Positions 8,227-16,491 of a DNA stretch of 26,591 bases are shown one piece after another. Each line of letters begins with the position of its first letter. Positions within the stretch are counted from its first letter, which is position 1. This stretch comes from a virus. The notes below the pieces were generated by a model that saw only the letters and a program-made list of their open reading frames with translations, ran no database searches and had not been told where the DNA came from. The position numbers were made by a program, and so were the translations under genes. The stretch is from positions 1-26,591 of IMG/VR virus record IMGVR_UViG_3300009183_000320; one strand, given 5' to 3'.

Positions 8227-9654
8227 ATGGGTCAGAAGATACCAATATACATACCAACTTACATTTCAGATGCATCATACAATCCATGTAGAGTATTACC
8301 TAGATTATTATTTTATAATGGACAAGTAGATTGTGAAAAATTTTATGTACATGATGAAAATAACTCATCACGTTCAGTATATCAATTCCCATATTTTGAC
8401 AACTATAATGTTGTATCAGGTTCATTTCCTACTAGCGATAGCAAATCTCTTTTATTTTTAAATGAAACAGGTGTATATGGTGAAATACCTACTGAAACAT
8501 TATATTCAACTTATTGGGAAAAGTATGTTGAGTTATTATATAACCCACGTACACGTTTATTAAACGCATCTACTATTATACCATTAGCTGATTATTTTAA
8601 AATGGAATTAAATGATATAGTTGAGTTAAGGGGTAATTATTATCACTTACGTGCTATTAATAATTACAATATAAAAAATGGTGAGTGTAATATAGAACTA
8701 TTAGGTCCTATTTTAGATGATGCTTTAGTGTTTACTACAACAACAACCACTACTGCTGCTCCTACTACAACTTCAACAAGTACTACTACATCTACTACAT
8801 CTACTACAACAATAAGTCCAAATCCTTGTAGTTGTATGGAAATTATAGTTACATCAGCACCTGCTGAAACTTCTTGGTTAAGTTGTTATGGACAAACAAC
8901 TAATACATTCTATTCCGTAAATGGAACATATTATCAATGTGTTCAAAAAATTGGTGGATTAAATCAAATAGATTTTATTTCTGGAGGTGGTACTATTGGA
9001 CAAGTAGGTAATTGTAAAACTCAAGATTGTCCTCCTGCAACAACTACTTCAACAAGTACTAGTACTACAACTTCAACAAGTACAACTTCAACTACAACTT
9101 CAACAAGTACAACTTCAACTACAACTGCAGCACCTTTCTATGAAATTGTTGATTATGGTGCAAACGCAACTGATGCTTGTTATTCTCCAATATCATATTT
9201 CCCTATGACTGGTAATGGAACAACATTTTGTAATTCAACAACATTTACAAGTGCTACATGGAATTCAGTTGCAACTGGAAATTATGTGGTATCTTATAAT
9301 GGAAATTATCAGGATGTATCACATACATTTGGACAGGGATTTGCAACAGTTAGAGGTGGTGGATGTACGGCATGTCCTACAACAACTACAAGTACAACAA
9401 CTACAACTGCTGCAACTACATACAATTATTATACTTTAACAAGATATAATTGTCCAAATTGTAATGGTGCTTTAAATGGATTAATTGGTAGAAATAATAC
9501 AACAGGTGGAACATTAACAACTGGATACTATTATAATAATGGTGATGGATATGTATATAAAATTACTGGATATAGTGCTGGAAGTTATTATGATATAGAT
9601 TTAGATGGCTCAGCATCAGCTGGAACTGATTGTAGTGGAACTTGCGCAATATAG
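8227..9654 (+). CDS. Modular tail adhesin with three Thr/Ser hinges
   Basis: A 475-residue protein in clear modules. Residues 1-171 form an anchor domain (PRLLFYNGQVDCEKFYVHDE, YWEKYVELLYNPRTRLLNAS, LRGNYYHLRAINNY) that is nearly duplicated in the next gene. A Thr/Ser hinge (about 172-198) leads to a first module with Cys pairs (199-269), a second hinge (272-303), a second module (304-384), a short third hinge (385-398) and a last module (399-475). Each module ends in a close Cys pair (CKTQDC, CTAC, CSGTC). This beads-on-a-string layout suggests a host-binding fibre carried on the tail tip. It lies 11 bases after the hub-like gene and is likely co-expressed with it. Which surface structure it binds cannot be told. 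Confidence 0.65.
   Translation: MGQKIPIYIPTYISDASYNPCRVLPRLLFYNGQVDCEKFYVHDENNSSRSVYQFPYFDNYNVVSGSFPTSDSKSLLFLNETGVYGEIPTETLYSTYWEKYVELLYNPRTRLLNASTIIPLADYFKMELNDIVELRGNYYHLRAINNYNIKNGECNIELLGPILDDALVFTTTTTTTAAPTTTSTSTTTSTTSTTTISPNPCSCMEIIVTSAPAETSWLSCYGQTTNTFYSVNGTYYQCVQKIGGLNQIDFISGGGTIGQVGNCKTQDCPPATTTSTSTSTTTSTSTTSTTTSTSTTSTTTAAPFYEIVDYGANATDACYSPISYFPMTGNGTTFCNSTTFTSATWNSVATGNYVVSYNGNYQDVSHTFGQGFATVRGGGCTACPTTTTSTTTTTAATTYNYYTLTRYNCPNCNGALNGLIGRNNTTGGTLTTGYYYNNGDGYVYKITGYSAGSYYDIDLDGSASAGTDCSGTCAI
9064..9117 (+). repeat. 27-bp perfect tandem repeat coding a hinge
   Basis: Two identical 27-base units (9064-9090 and 9091-9117) made of ACT, ACA, TCA and AGT codons encode part of the second Thr/Ser hinge. 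The unit length is a multiple of three, so gain or loss keeps the frame. Confidence 0.9.
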
Positions 9655-9663
9655 AAATAATAT

Positions 9664-11382
9664 ATGTCAGAAATTATACCAATATACATACCAACTTATA
9701 TAAGTAATCAATCTTACGCGGCTACTAAAGTATTACCTAGATTATTATTTTATAATGGACAAGTAGATTGTGAGAAATTTTATGTACATGATGAAAATAA
9801 TTCTTCTAGAGGAGTTAATCAATTCCCTTATTTTGATAACTACAATGTAGTTACTGGTTCATTTCCAACTGTAAATTCTAAATCACTTTTGTTTAATAAT
9901 GAGGAAGCAGTTTATGGACAAACTCCAACTAATACATTATATTCAGATTATTGGGAAAAATATGTTGAATTATTATATAATCCTAGAACTAAATTATTAA
10001 ATGCATCAGCTATAATTCCTTTAGCTAATTATTTTAAAATTTCTCAAAATGATATTATTGAATTTAGAGGTAACTATTATCACTTAAGAGCAATTAATGA
10101 TTATAATTTAAGTAATGGAGAATGTTCAATACAATTATTAGGACCTATTTTACCTGATGCACTTCCATTTGTTATTCCATCTCTTAATTGTGATTATAGT
10201 TCATTAATTGTTATATGTAATACAACTACTACTTCAACTTCTACTACTAGTACTACATCAACTTCTACTACTAGTACTACATCAACTTCTACTACTTCAA
10301 CTTCAACAACTACAACAACATTAGGACCTTTATTTATTGAATATATAATTGTAGCAGGTGGTGGTTCGGGCGGAGGTTCACCACAAGAAGGACCAGGTTT
10401 ATTAAAAATGTGGCCAGGTGGTGGCGGTGGTGGACAAGTTATTACAGGAAGTATGATTGCAAATATTCCATTAACTATTGGTGTAGGTGCACAAGGACAA
10501 AATACATTCTATTTAAATAATGCTAATTTAGTACCTGCATATCCTGCAAATGTTGGATTCTTTAGTGGTAGTCATGGAAGTAAAGGGTGGCCTTCTTATA
10601 TTTCTGCTAGTACTATATATCAAATAGCACAGGGTGGTGGACAAGGTGGAACTTATAATGATAATGTTAATCAACCTGGATACCCAATTCCATTCTACCC
10701 AGGTGTTTCAACTTTAGGTGGATACCACTCAAATGGAGGAAATGGTGGTGGTGCTGCTATTGTAAGTGCTAGTAGTGCTAATTATCAAATTGTTAGTGGT
10801 GGATTATCAACAGGTGGTGGATTTAATGGAGCATGGTCTACTGGTTCTAATTCATTAACATTTGGAACTAATAATGCTGGTGGTGGAGCAGGAGCTGGTG
10901 CAAATGGTAGTGGTGCAAATGGTGGTAATGGATTCCAATGGTTAAATGGAGTATATTATGCAGGTGGAGGTGGTGGATTTACTTCAAATGGTAATTATCA
11001 AGCTGGATGTCCACAGGGATGTCCTCCTCCAACTGCAGGTACACCAGGTTTAGGTGGTGGAGGTCCATACAATACTGATGGAACTACCGGAGGTGGAGGT
11101 GGTGCTTCGTATAGTGCATTCTATCCAGCTAATGGTGGAGCAGGTTTAGTAATAATAAGATATGCAGGAACAACTCAAAGAGCAACAGGTGGAACAATAT
11201 CAACTAGTGGAGGATATACATATCATACATTCCAATCTAATTTGACTGGTGGTATTTATATAGTAGATGCAGTATCAGGTAGTAATGGAATTACTGGTGG
11301 TTATTATGGATACGACCAATCATATTACCTACAAACAGGACAATGGAGAAGTGCTTACACATCATCATTTATACCAATTTAA
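9664..11382 (+). CDS. Tail adhesin: duplicated anchor, hinge and Gly-rich domain
   Basis: A 572-residue protein. Residues 1-172 repeat the anchor domain of the previous gene with most positions identical, including VLPRLLFYNGQVDCEKFYV and YWEKYVELLYNPRT. A Thr/Ser hinge (about 186-219) leads to a glycine-rich domain (about 222-500) opening FIEYIIVAGGGSGGG and closing GGAGLVIIRYAGT; the interior has many GGGGG tracts and TIGVGAQGQ. This matches the known phage glycine-rich tail domain, in which packed polyglycine helices carry variable tip loops. The last 70 residues start ATGGTISTSGGYTYHTF, a common partner of that domain. The role is most likely receptor binding. Its start follows the previous stop by nine bases. 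Confidence 0.7.
   Translation: MSEIIPIYIPTYISNQSYAATKVLPRLLFYNGQVDCEKFYVHDENNSSRGVNQFPYFDNYNVVTGSFPTVNSKSLLFNNEEAVYGQTPTNTLYSDYWEKYVELLYNPRTKLLNASAIIPLANYFKISQNDIIEFRGNYYHLRAINDYNLSNGECSIQLLGPILPDALPFVIPSLNCDYSSLIVICNTTTTSTSTTSTTSTSTTSTTSTSTTSTSTTTTTLGPLFIEYIIVAGGGSGGGSPQEGPGLLKMWPGGGGGGQVITGSMIANIPLTIGVGAQGQNTFYLNNANLVPAYPANVGFFSGSHGSKGWPSYISASTIYQIAQGGGQGGTYNDNVNQPGYPIPFYPGVSTLGGYHSNGGNGGGAAIVSASSANYQIVSGGLSTGGGFNGAWSTGSNSLTFGTNNAGGGAGAGANGSGANGGNGFQWLNGVYYAGGGGGFTSNGNYQAGCPQGCPPPTAGTPGLGGGGPYNTDGTTGGGGGASYSAFYPANGGAGLVIIRYAGTTQRATGGTISTSGGYTYHTFQSNLTGGIYIVDAVSGSNGITGGYYGYDQSYYLQTGQWRSAYTSSFIPI
10237..10284 (+). repeat. 24-bp perfect tandem repeat coding a hinge
   Basis: Two identical 24-base units (10237-10260 and 10261-10284), followed by a partial third, encode the Thr/Ser hinge of the Gly-rich adhesin. 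The unit differs from the 27-bp unit in the neighbouring gene but uses the same ACT, TCT and AGT codon set. Confidence 0.88.
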
Positions 11383-11391
11383 TTAATAGAA

Positions 11392-12288
11392 ATGCCAAAT
11401 AGTATAACATTAACATTAGGAACACCATTAGGTAGTGATTTAGGACCTAACTTCAATCTTACAACAAATGTGGGAAGTGTAACACCTTCAACTGCAACAA
11501 GAAGTGAGTTGTTGGCTGGTAAGATTGTTAGTGTAAATGATTTAGCAACTATTATTAATGTAACATCAATTGGAAATTGTACAAATACAATAGCGCAAAC
11601 AATACCATGCGGAGGAACAACTACAACTTCTACTACTTCTACTACTTCTACTACTTCTACTACTTCTACTACTTCTACTACTTCAACATCTACAACTACA
11701 TCTACAACTACAACTACAACTGCTGCAATAAGTAATGAATTATATTATAGTGGTATCGGTCATAGTAGAGGTACAGGTAGTTTTTATAGCTCCTTACCTT
11801 CGTTCCCACCATATTGTTCGTATGGAAGTAATTGGACAACAGGTTCAACTAATATAAACTCTAGTTTTGTATGTTATTGGACAGGTAGCGTAGTAGCAAC
11901 ACCTGGTTCAACATATAATGCACCTAGAATTGTTAATGGTGTAACAGTACCAGCATTACTTTATACTCCAGGTACGGCTGCTAGCAGTGGAGGAAGTTTT
12001 TGTGTACAATCACCACTTTTTGCTACTAAAATTGAAGGTGGAGTAAGCAGTTCTCTTATAATATTCCCTAATACATCAGTTCCAGTTTCAACTGGTGGTA
12101 AAATTGAATATTGGAGTTACCCAACTTATGCTTCTGCAAACCCTAATGGATTAATGCCACAACTATATGCGATAACAGGTAGCTCTTATACGTTTACCGA
12201 TGTTTCACCATATCTACCGGTAGATAAAGTTATTCATACATTCACTTCATCAGGTAACTTCTATTATAATACATTTACATACCCATAA
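11392..12288 (+). CDS. Third hinge-bearing tail fibre/adhesin
   Basis: A 298-residue protein with a distinct small N-terminal domain (residues 1-74, with LTLGTPLGSDLGPNFNLTT and ELLAGKIVSVNDLATI), a Thr/Ser hinge at about 76-112 coded by a perfect 9-base tandem repeat, and a beta-rich C-terminal part (113-298) with many Ser, Tyr and Gly and no repeats. The N-terminal part differs from that of the two previous adhesins, so it probably docks elsewhere on the tail tip. It starts ten bases after the previous stop. The C-terminal domain is not recognised; a second receptor-binding or decoration module is likely from context. Confidence 0.6.
   Translation: MPNSITLTLGTPLGSDLGPNFNLTTNVGSVTPSTATRSELLAGKIVSVNDLATIINVTSIGNCTNTIAQTIPCGGTTTTSTTSTTSTTSTTSTTSTTSTSTTTSTTTTTTAAISNELYYSGIGHSRGTGSFYSSLPSFPPYCSYGSNWTTGSTNINSSFVCYWTGSVVATPGSTYNAPRIVNGVTVPALLYTPGTAASSGGSFCVQSPLFATKIEGGVSSSLIIFPNTSVPVSTGGKIEYWSYPTYASANPNGLMPQLYAITGSSYTFTDVSPYLPVDKVIHTFTSSGNFYYNTFTYP
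11626..11679 (+). repeat. Six perfect copies of a 9-bp tandem repeat
   Basis: The unit ACTTCTACT (Thr-Ser-Thr) occurs six times without change from 11626 to 11679, with a partial seventh copy. This is the most regular repeat in the window and prone to slippage; all changes in copy number keep the reading frame. Confidence 0.93.
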
Positions 12289-12312
12289 TCACAAATCGTT
12301 TTTAATTTGTTA

Positions 12313-12334
12313 AACATATATAAAACAATATGTT
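12313..12334 (+). other. Hairpin ending at the glycosyltransferase start
   Basis: AACATAT (12313-12319) pairs perfectly with ATATGTT (12328-12334) and the ATG follows on the next base. The loop and left arm also contain a TATATAAA string (12317-12324). It could either mask the start codon or be part of a late promoter; the stem is all A/U apart from one pair and weak. Confidence 0.35.
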
Positions 12335-13270
12335 ATGGAAAATATACGATTCATTTGCGCACAACCTGCCAATTCTTATTATACTTGGCAGGTAGAAGTA
12401 CTAATTAATAACTTTATTAAACATGGTGTTAATCCTAACCAAATTGATATCTTATGTGCAATAAACAATGATAATGTACCTGATGATTGGAGAAAACTTC
12501 AAAATCATTACAATACCGTTAGGTTCTTCTTCTACAATGACACCAGGAGTGATTTTAAGTACATTCCTGCCATTTATTTCAATTTAATGAAGAATCACCT
12601 TAAAGCACACCCAGAGCTTCAGGATGAGGTTCTTTTCCTACACGATAGTGATATCATTTTTACACGTAAACCTGAATTAGATTGGGTTCGTAAAAATAAT
12701 GTATGGAGTATGAGTGATACTAACTCATATATAAACTACGATTACATTCAACAAAAGGATAATGCTATCTACGAAAAGATGTGTGAGATAGTTGGTATTG
12801 ATAAAAGGATACCTAAATTAATGAACTCACATTCAGGTGGAGCACAATACATTATAAATGGTGAAGGTTGGGAGTTTTGGGATAAGGTAGAGAAAGATGC
12901 CATTACTATGTACGATTACTTTTGTGATATAGAACCATCATACGTTAAAAAGTTTGAAGGTGATTATCCATTACAAAAGTGGACAGCAGGTATGTGGAGT
13001 TTGTTATGGAACGCTTGGTTAGCAGGACACGAAACTAAAGTTGATGAACGGATTTCTTTTGGTTGGAGCACTGACCCGGTTGATAGAATTGATATGCACT
13101 GGATATTACATAATGCCGGTGTTACGGTTGACAATACGGATTTATTTTTTAAGGGTGCGTATATTAGTAAATTACCTTATGATGAGGTTTTACAAGTTGA
13201 TGAAAATAGAGCATCTTCGTACTATTGGAAACAGGTACAGGAAGTTGCACAAAAAACAATATTAAAATAA
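12335..13270 (+). CDS. GT-A-type glycosyltransferase
   Basis: A 311-residue soluble protein. An N-terminal nucleotide-sugar fold is followed by VLFLHDSDIIFTRKP, in which D104-S-D106 is the metal-binding DxD motif of GT-A enzymes. Further on come NSHSGGAQYII (about 164-174) and WTAGMWSLLWNAWLAGHE with DRIDMHWILHNAG (about 217-262). This order recalls plant and protist enzymes that add sugars to Ser or hydroxyproline (GT95/GT96-like), though that is from memory and the identity is distant. It sits directly downstream of three Thr/Ser-rich adhesins and is translationally coupled to a methyltransferase (TAATG). Modification of virion proteins or of host surface glycans are both possible; DNA glucosylation looks less likely. 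Confidence 0.65.
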   Translation: MENIRFICAQPANSYYTWQVEVLINNFIKHGVNPNQIDILCAINNDNVPDDWRKLQNHYNTVRFFFYNDTRSDFKYIPAIYFNLMKNHLKAHPELQDEVLFLHDSDIIFTRKPELDWVRKNNVWSMSDTNSYINYDYIQQKDNAIYEKMCEIVGIDKRIPKLMNSHSGGAQYIINGEGWEFWDKVEKDAITMYDYFCDIEPSYVKKFEGDYPLQKWTAGMWSLLWNAWLAGHETKVDERISFGWSTDPVDRIDMHWILHNAGVTVDNTDLFFKGAYISKLPYDEVLQVDENRASSYYWKQVQEVAQKTILK

Positions 13271-13803
13271 TGCCACATTCATATCATTACGGAAAAGCTG
13301 AAGCAATTGAGTTTATACAAAAAAACACTACACCTGAATCTAAAATATTAGATGTAGGTCCTGGTGTAGGAACTTATGCAGATTATTTAAAACCATTAGG
13401 TTACCACATAGATGGATTAGAAATCTATGATGGTTATATAGATGCATACAATCTATCAGAAAAATATAAAAATATATACATTGGAGATATTGTAACTTAC
13501 GATATATCTGATTATGATTTTGTAATAATTGGTGATGTGTTAGAACATCTTACAATTGAAGATTCACATAATGTGTTGAGTAGATGTAAGAATGTATTAG
13601 TAGCAGTACCTTATATATGTCCGCAAGGTGGTGTAGATTTTTATCATAATGAACATCATTTGATAAATCCATATGAAGCACATCAGCAATCAGATTTAAC
13701 ACCATTAGAAATGCTTACACGATATCCAAGTTTAGGTTTGGTATGGAGTAATCATTTATATGGTTATTACTCAAACATTAAATGGAACGGATATTATGCA
13801 TAA
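13270..13803 (+). CDS. Class I SAM-dependent methyltransferase
   Basis: A 177-residue Rossmann-fold methyltransferase. Motif I is ILDVGPGVGTYADYL (about 26-40), the acidic end of strand 2 is E51 in DGLEIYD, and motif IV-like FVIIGDVLEHL is at 84-94. An in-frame ATG 45 bases upstream exists, but the start at 13270 overlaps the glycosyltransferase stop by one base, gives a clean N-terminus (MPHSYHYGKAEAIEF) and is preferred. The VLEHL pattern is common in enzymes that methylate sugars or small molecules in surface polysaccharide pathways. Coupled to the glycosyltransferase before it and the methyltransferase after it. The substrate is unknown. Confidence 0.72.
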   Translation: MPHSYHYGKAEAIEFIQKNTTPESKILDVGPGVGTYADYLKPLGYHIDGLEIYDGYIDAYNLSEKYKNIYIGDIVTYDISDYDFVIIGDVLEHLTIEDSHNVLSRCKNVLVAVPYICPQGGVDFYHNEHHLINPYEAHQQSDLTPLEMLTRYPSLGLVWSNHLYGYYSNIKWNGYYA

Positions 13804-14410
13804 ATTAGAAGAAACATTTACGGAAATATATGAAAAGAACTTATGGCAATCTGCTGAAAGTGTTAGCGGATTAGGTTCTGAAATGGAATACGCAAAATCA
13901 ATTAGTAAGGAATTACCTGTGTTATTACAAAAGTATAACATAAAATCTATTTTAGATATTCCATGTGGAGATTGGAATTGGATAAAGAACGTTGATTTAT
14001 GTGGAGCATCTTATATAGGTGCAGATATTGTTAAACCTTTAATTGAGGAAAACAAAATCAAATACCCTGGTGTAGATTTTAGAGCATTAGATTTAACATC
14101 AGATGATTTACCTAAAGTTGATTTGGTATTTGTTAGAGATTGTTTTGGACACTTAACAAATGAAAAAGTACACAAATCATTAGATAACATAAAGAGAAGT
14201 GGCAGTAAATACCTACTTGCAACCTCATTTACTCGTTGGAATACTAATCCTGATATAGTGGATGGTGGTTGGAAATGCATTAATTTGCTAATTGAACCAT
14301 TTAATTTAAAACCTGTTTACTTAATAAATGAGGAATTTGAGGTAGGATACCCTCATTATAACGATAAATGCATGGTATTATTTGAATTGATACCCACTAA
14401 CAAACCCTAA
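13796..14410 (+). CDS. Second class I SAM-dependent methyltransferase
   Basis: A 204-residue methyltransferase starting at the ATG that overlaps the previous stop by eight bases (an upstream in-frame ATG at 13760 lies well inside the previous gene and is less likely). Motif I is SILDIPCGDWNWIKNV (about 51-66), strand 2 ends in YIGADIV with D77, and the motif IV region is LVFVRDCFGHLT (about 110-121). The D-I-P-C-G-D motif and RD...HL pairing match a family of phage and bacterial methyltransferases near glycan genes. Its sequence is not closely similar to the first methyltransferase, so this is not a tandem duplication. Probably acts in the same modification pathway as its two upstream neighbours. 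Confidence 0.7.
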   Translation: MHKLEETFTEIYEKNLWQSAESVSGLGSEMEYAKSISKELPVLLQKYNIKSILDIPCGDWNWIKNVDLCGASYIGADIVKPLIEENKIKYPGVDFRALDLTSDDLPKVDLVFVRDCFGHLTNEKVHKSLDNIKRSGSKYLLATSFTRWNTNPDIVDGGWKCINLLIEPFNLKPVYLINEEFEVGYPHYNDKCMVLFELIPTNKP

Positions 14411-14428
14411 TAAACGTGTTATACAGTT

Positions 14429-14578
14429 ATGATAAAGGTAGTAATTGATTTATTAAATGTTGGTGATTATTATGGAATGAGTGAAAGTGTTGATTTTGCC
14501 AAAGGTAGACATCAATATCCTTCAACTATAAATCATATTAAATTGTTACTTAAACGAGTTTGGAAAAGTAAAAAATAG
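14429..14578 (+). CDS. Small basic protein of 49 residues, unknown
   Basis: An ATG at 14429 opens a 49-codon frame that ends at TAG, two bases before the tape measure ATG. The product starts MIKVVIDLLNVGDYYGMSE and ends with a Lys/Arg-rich helix (INHIKLLLKRVWKSKK). The tight fit between two genes, the A/T-rich third codon positions and the lack of another use for this 170-base gap support it as coding. Position before the tape measure could suggest a tail assembly factor, but no frameshift arrangement like the lambda G/GT pair is seen. No family is recognised. Confidence 0.5.
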   Translation: MIKVVIDLLNVGDYYGMSESVDFAKGRHQYPSTINHIKLLLKRVWKSKK

Positions 14579-14580
14579 AT

Positions 14581-16443
14581 ATGGCAGATAATACAACCAC
14601 ATACACCGCCGTAATTGAAACTGAAGTAAAAGGTACGGATGAAGTAGAACAATTAGGTGATGAAGCTGAAAAAGCTGATGGGAAGTTTAAATCCCTTCGT
14701 ACTCAAATTAGAGAAACTACAATAAAACTTCAGGAGTTAGCAGATAAAGGACAGGAGGGTACTAAAGAATTCAAAAAGTTATCCAATCAATTAGATGAAT
14801 TAGGAGATAAACAAAAGAAAGTTGCTTTCCAATCAGGACAAATTGAAGATAAATTAGCAGCTCTACCAGGACCTATTGGTGCAATTGGTAAAGGTTTTCA
14901 AACTGCAAAAGGTGCAGTTGATACATTTGGTGTAAGATTGGCAATTGCAACAGGTGGTATAACACTTATCATTGGTGCAATTATCGCAATGAAGGATGCA
15001 TTAGGTAAGAGTGAGCAAGGACAGGCTACATTAAATAAAGTAACTGATGCATTCTCTAAACTATTAGCACCATTATTAACAATGGTTTCTGCAGTAGCAA
15101 TTCCTACATTTGAATTCTTTGCAAAGGTAATTAATAAGGTAGCAGATGCTGCTGAATGGGTTGCAACTAAATTAGGATTTACTAAAAAATCAATAGATGG
15201 ATTTAATCAATCAGCAAAAGATGCACAAAAAGCATTCTATGAACAAGCTGAAAAAGATTTAGAGGAAGCAAAACGTGTAGCTGATGTATATAAAGCAATT
15301 GATGAGAAGAATAAAGCAGCAGCGTTAGCAAGACAAAAAGCACATCAGGAGAAATTAGATAAAGCAGCAGAGGAGAAAAAGAAGAAAGATGAAGAAGCTA
15401 AAAAGATAGCAGATGCTGGAAACAAAGTATTAGTTGATGCATATATAGCTACCTTATCTCAAAGAGACCAGGATATATACAACGCTGGTATCAAACAAAA
15501 TGAAAGATTATTAGCATTAGATAAAGCTGGTATAACTGATAAAACATCCGTATTAGAACAGGGTAGAATAGAGGTTGCAGCAATTAATAAGAAATACGAT
15601 GATGAGGCTGCTAAAGCAGTTGAGGATGCTAAGAAGAAGAAAGCAGATGAAGATAAGAAAGCAGAAGATGATAAGAAAGCAAAAGGAGAGAAAGATAGAG
15701 AAGATGATTTATTAGGTTTACAAAACAAAATAGATTTTGATAATAATACGTTCCAACAAAAGAAAGATTTAATAACTGCGCAAGAGCAAGTATTATTATC
15801 TAATCAGGAACTTACTGAAAATCAAAGAACTCAAATTTCTCAACAAGCTGCTCAACAAAGAAAAGCAATTGATGAAGCTGAAAGAGATGCGAAAGCAGAA
15901 ATACTATTAGCACAAATTGATTTAGTTGGACAGTTTGGTTCATTGATGCAACAAATTGCAGGTAAGAATAAGAAGTTAGCAATCGCAGGTGTTATCGTAC
16001 AACAAGCTGCAGCTATTGGTTCTATTATTGCAAATACTGCAATTGCAAATGCAAAAGCAGCCGCTGCGTTTCCTTTAACATTAGGACAACCTTGGGTAAC
16101 AATTAATACAATATCGGCAGCATTAGGTGTTGCATCAACAATAGCTAGTGCAGCAAAATCAATACAACAAATTAATAGTAGTGATAACGCAACATCAGTT
16201 AGTGGAGGAGGAGCAAGTTTACCAAACAATGCTATGACACCACCAACCGCACCATCAGTAGCAGGAGCTGCTGCACCGATAATACAGGGAACACAATCTG
16301 CAACACCAGGTGCACAAATTGCATCAACACTTGCTCAAACATCAGGAAAACCCGTTAAGGCGTATGTAGTTTCAGGAGATATAAGTTCACAACAGGCGCT
16401 TGATAGAAGAACATCAAACTCTGCTACCTTTGGTGGGTACTAA
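14581..16443 (+). CDS. Tape measure protein
   Basis: A 620-residue protein that sets tail length and is ejected with the DNA. It shows an N-terminal coiled coil (about 20-90: EVEQLGDEAEKADGKFKSLR and onward), a hydrophobic segment at about 120-140 (ATGGITLIIGAIIAMKDAL), a second at about 161-181 (LLAPLLTMVSAVAIPTFEFF), a long Lys/Glu/Ala-rich helical middle (about 215-390, with KKKKADEDKKAEDDKKA), a Gln-rich helix, and a hydrophobic Ala-rich C-terminal region (about 465-530). At about 0.15 nm per residue the predicted tail is roughly 90 nm. It lies after the adhesin and glycosylation genes rather than before the tail-tip genes, which is unusual. Confidence 0.85.
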   Translation: MADNTTTYTAVIETEVKGTDEVEQLGDEAEKADGKFKSLRTQIRETTIKLQELADKGQEGTKEFKKLSNQLDELGDKQKKVAFQSGQIEDKLAALPGPIGAIGKGFQTAKGAVDTFGVRLAIATGGITLIIGAIIAMKDALGKSEQGQATLNKVTDAFSKLLAPLLTMVSAVAIPTFEFFAKVINKVADAAEWVATKLGFTKKSIDGFNQSAKDAQKAFYEQAEKDLEEAKRVADVYKAIDEKNKAAALARQKAHQEKLDKAAEEKKKKDEEAKKIADAGNKVLVDAYIATLSQRDQDIYNAGIKQNERLLALDKAGITDKTSVLEQGRIEVAAINKKYDDEAAKAVEDAKKKKADEDKKAEDDKKAKGEKDREDDLLGLQNKIDFDNNTFQQKKDLITAQEQVLLSNQELTENQRTQISQQAAQQRKAIDEAERDAKAEILLAQIDLVGQFGSLMQQIAGKNKKLAIAGVIVQQAAAIGSIIANTAIANAKAAAAFPLTLGQPWVTINTISAALGVASTIASAAKSIQQINSSDNATSVSGGGASLPNNAMTPPTAPSVAGAAAPIIQGTQSATPGAQIASTLAQTSGKPVKAYVVSGDISSQQALDRRTSNSATFGGY

Positions 16444-16451
16444 TATATACA

Positions 16452-16461
16452 TATATATAAC
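16452..16461 (+). promoter_or_regulatory. TATATATAAC candidate late promoter
   Basis: TATATATAAC at 16452-16461, preceded by ATATATAC at 16443-16450, lies in the 48-base gap before the protease gene. The same two elements in the same order occur at 19549-19570 before the small-RNA candidate, which is why it is listed. Chance is possible in such AT-rich DNA. Confidence 0.3.
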
Positions 16462-16491
16462 TAAATAACCTAACTAAATTGTTAAAGTATT

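Noticed and set aside
9040-11727. Regular short repeats as a CRISPR array or diversity-generating template
   Set aside because: The repeats are in-frame Thr/Ser codons without spacers of even length, and no cas gene or reverse transcriptase is in the window.
12301-12310. TTAATTTG before the glycosyltransferase as a host-type -7 box
   Set aside because: The key A at the second position is missing and no TTTG lies about 20 bases upstream.
13225-13269. Longer start for the first methyltransferase
   Set aside because: The extra 15 residues lie wholly inside the glycosyltransferase gene, and the ATG at 13270 gives the usual one-base stop-start overlap.
15852-16229. 125-residue open frame antisense to the tape measure gene
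   Set aside because: It is an Ala/Cys/Ile-rich mirror of the tape measure's Ala- and Gln-rich codons, with no start signal or neighbours on that strand.
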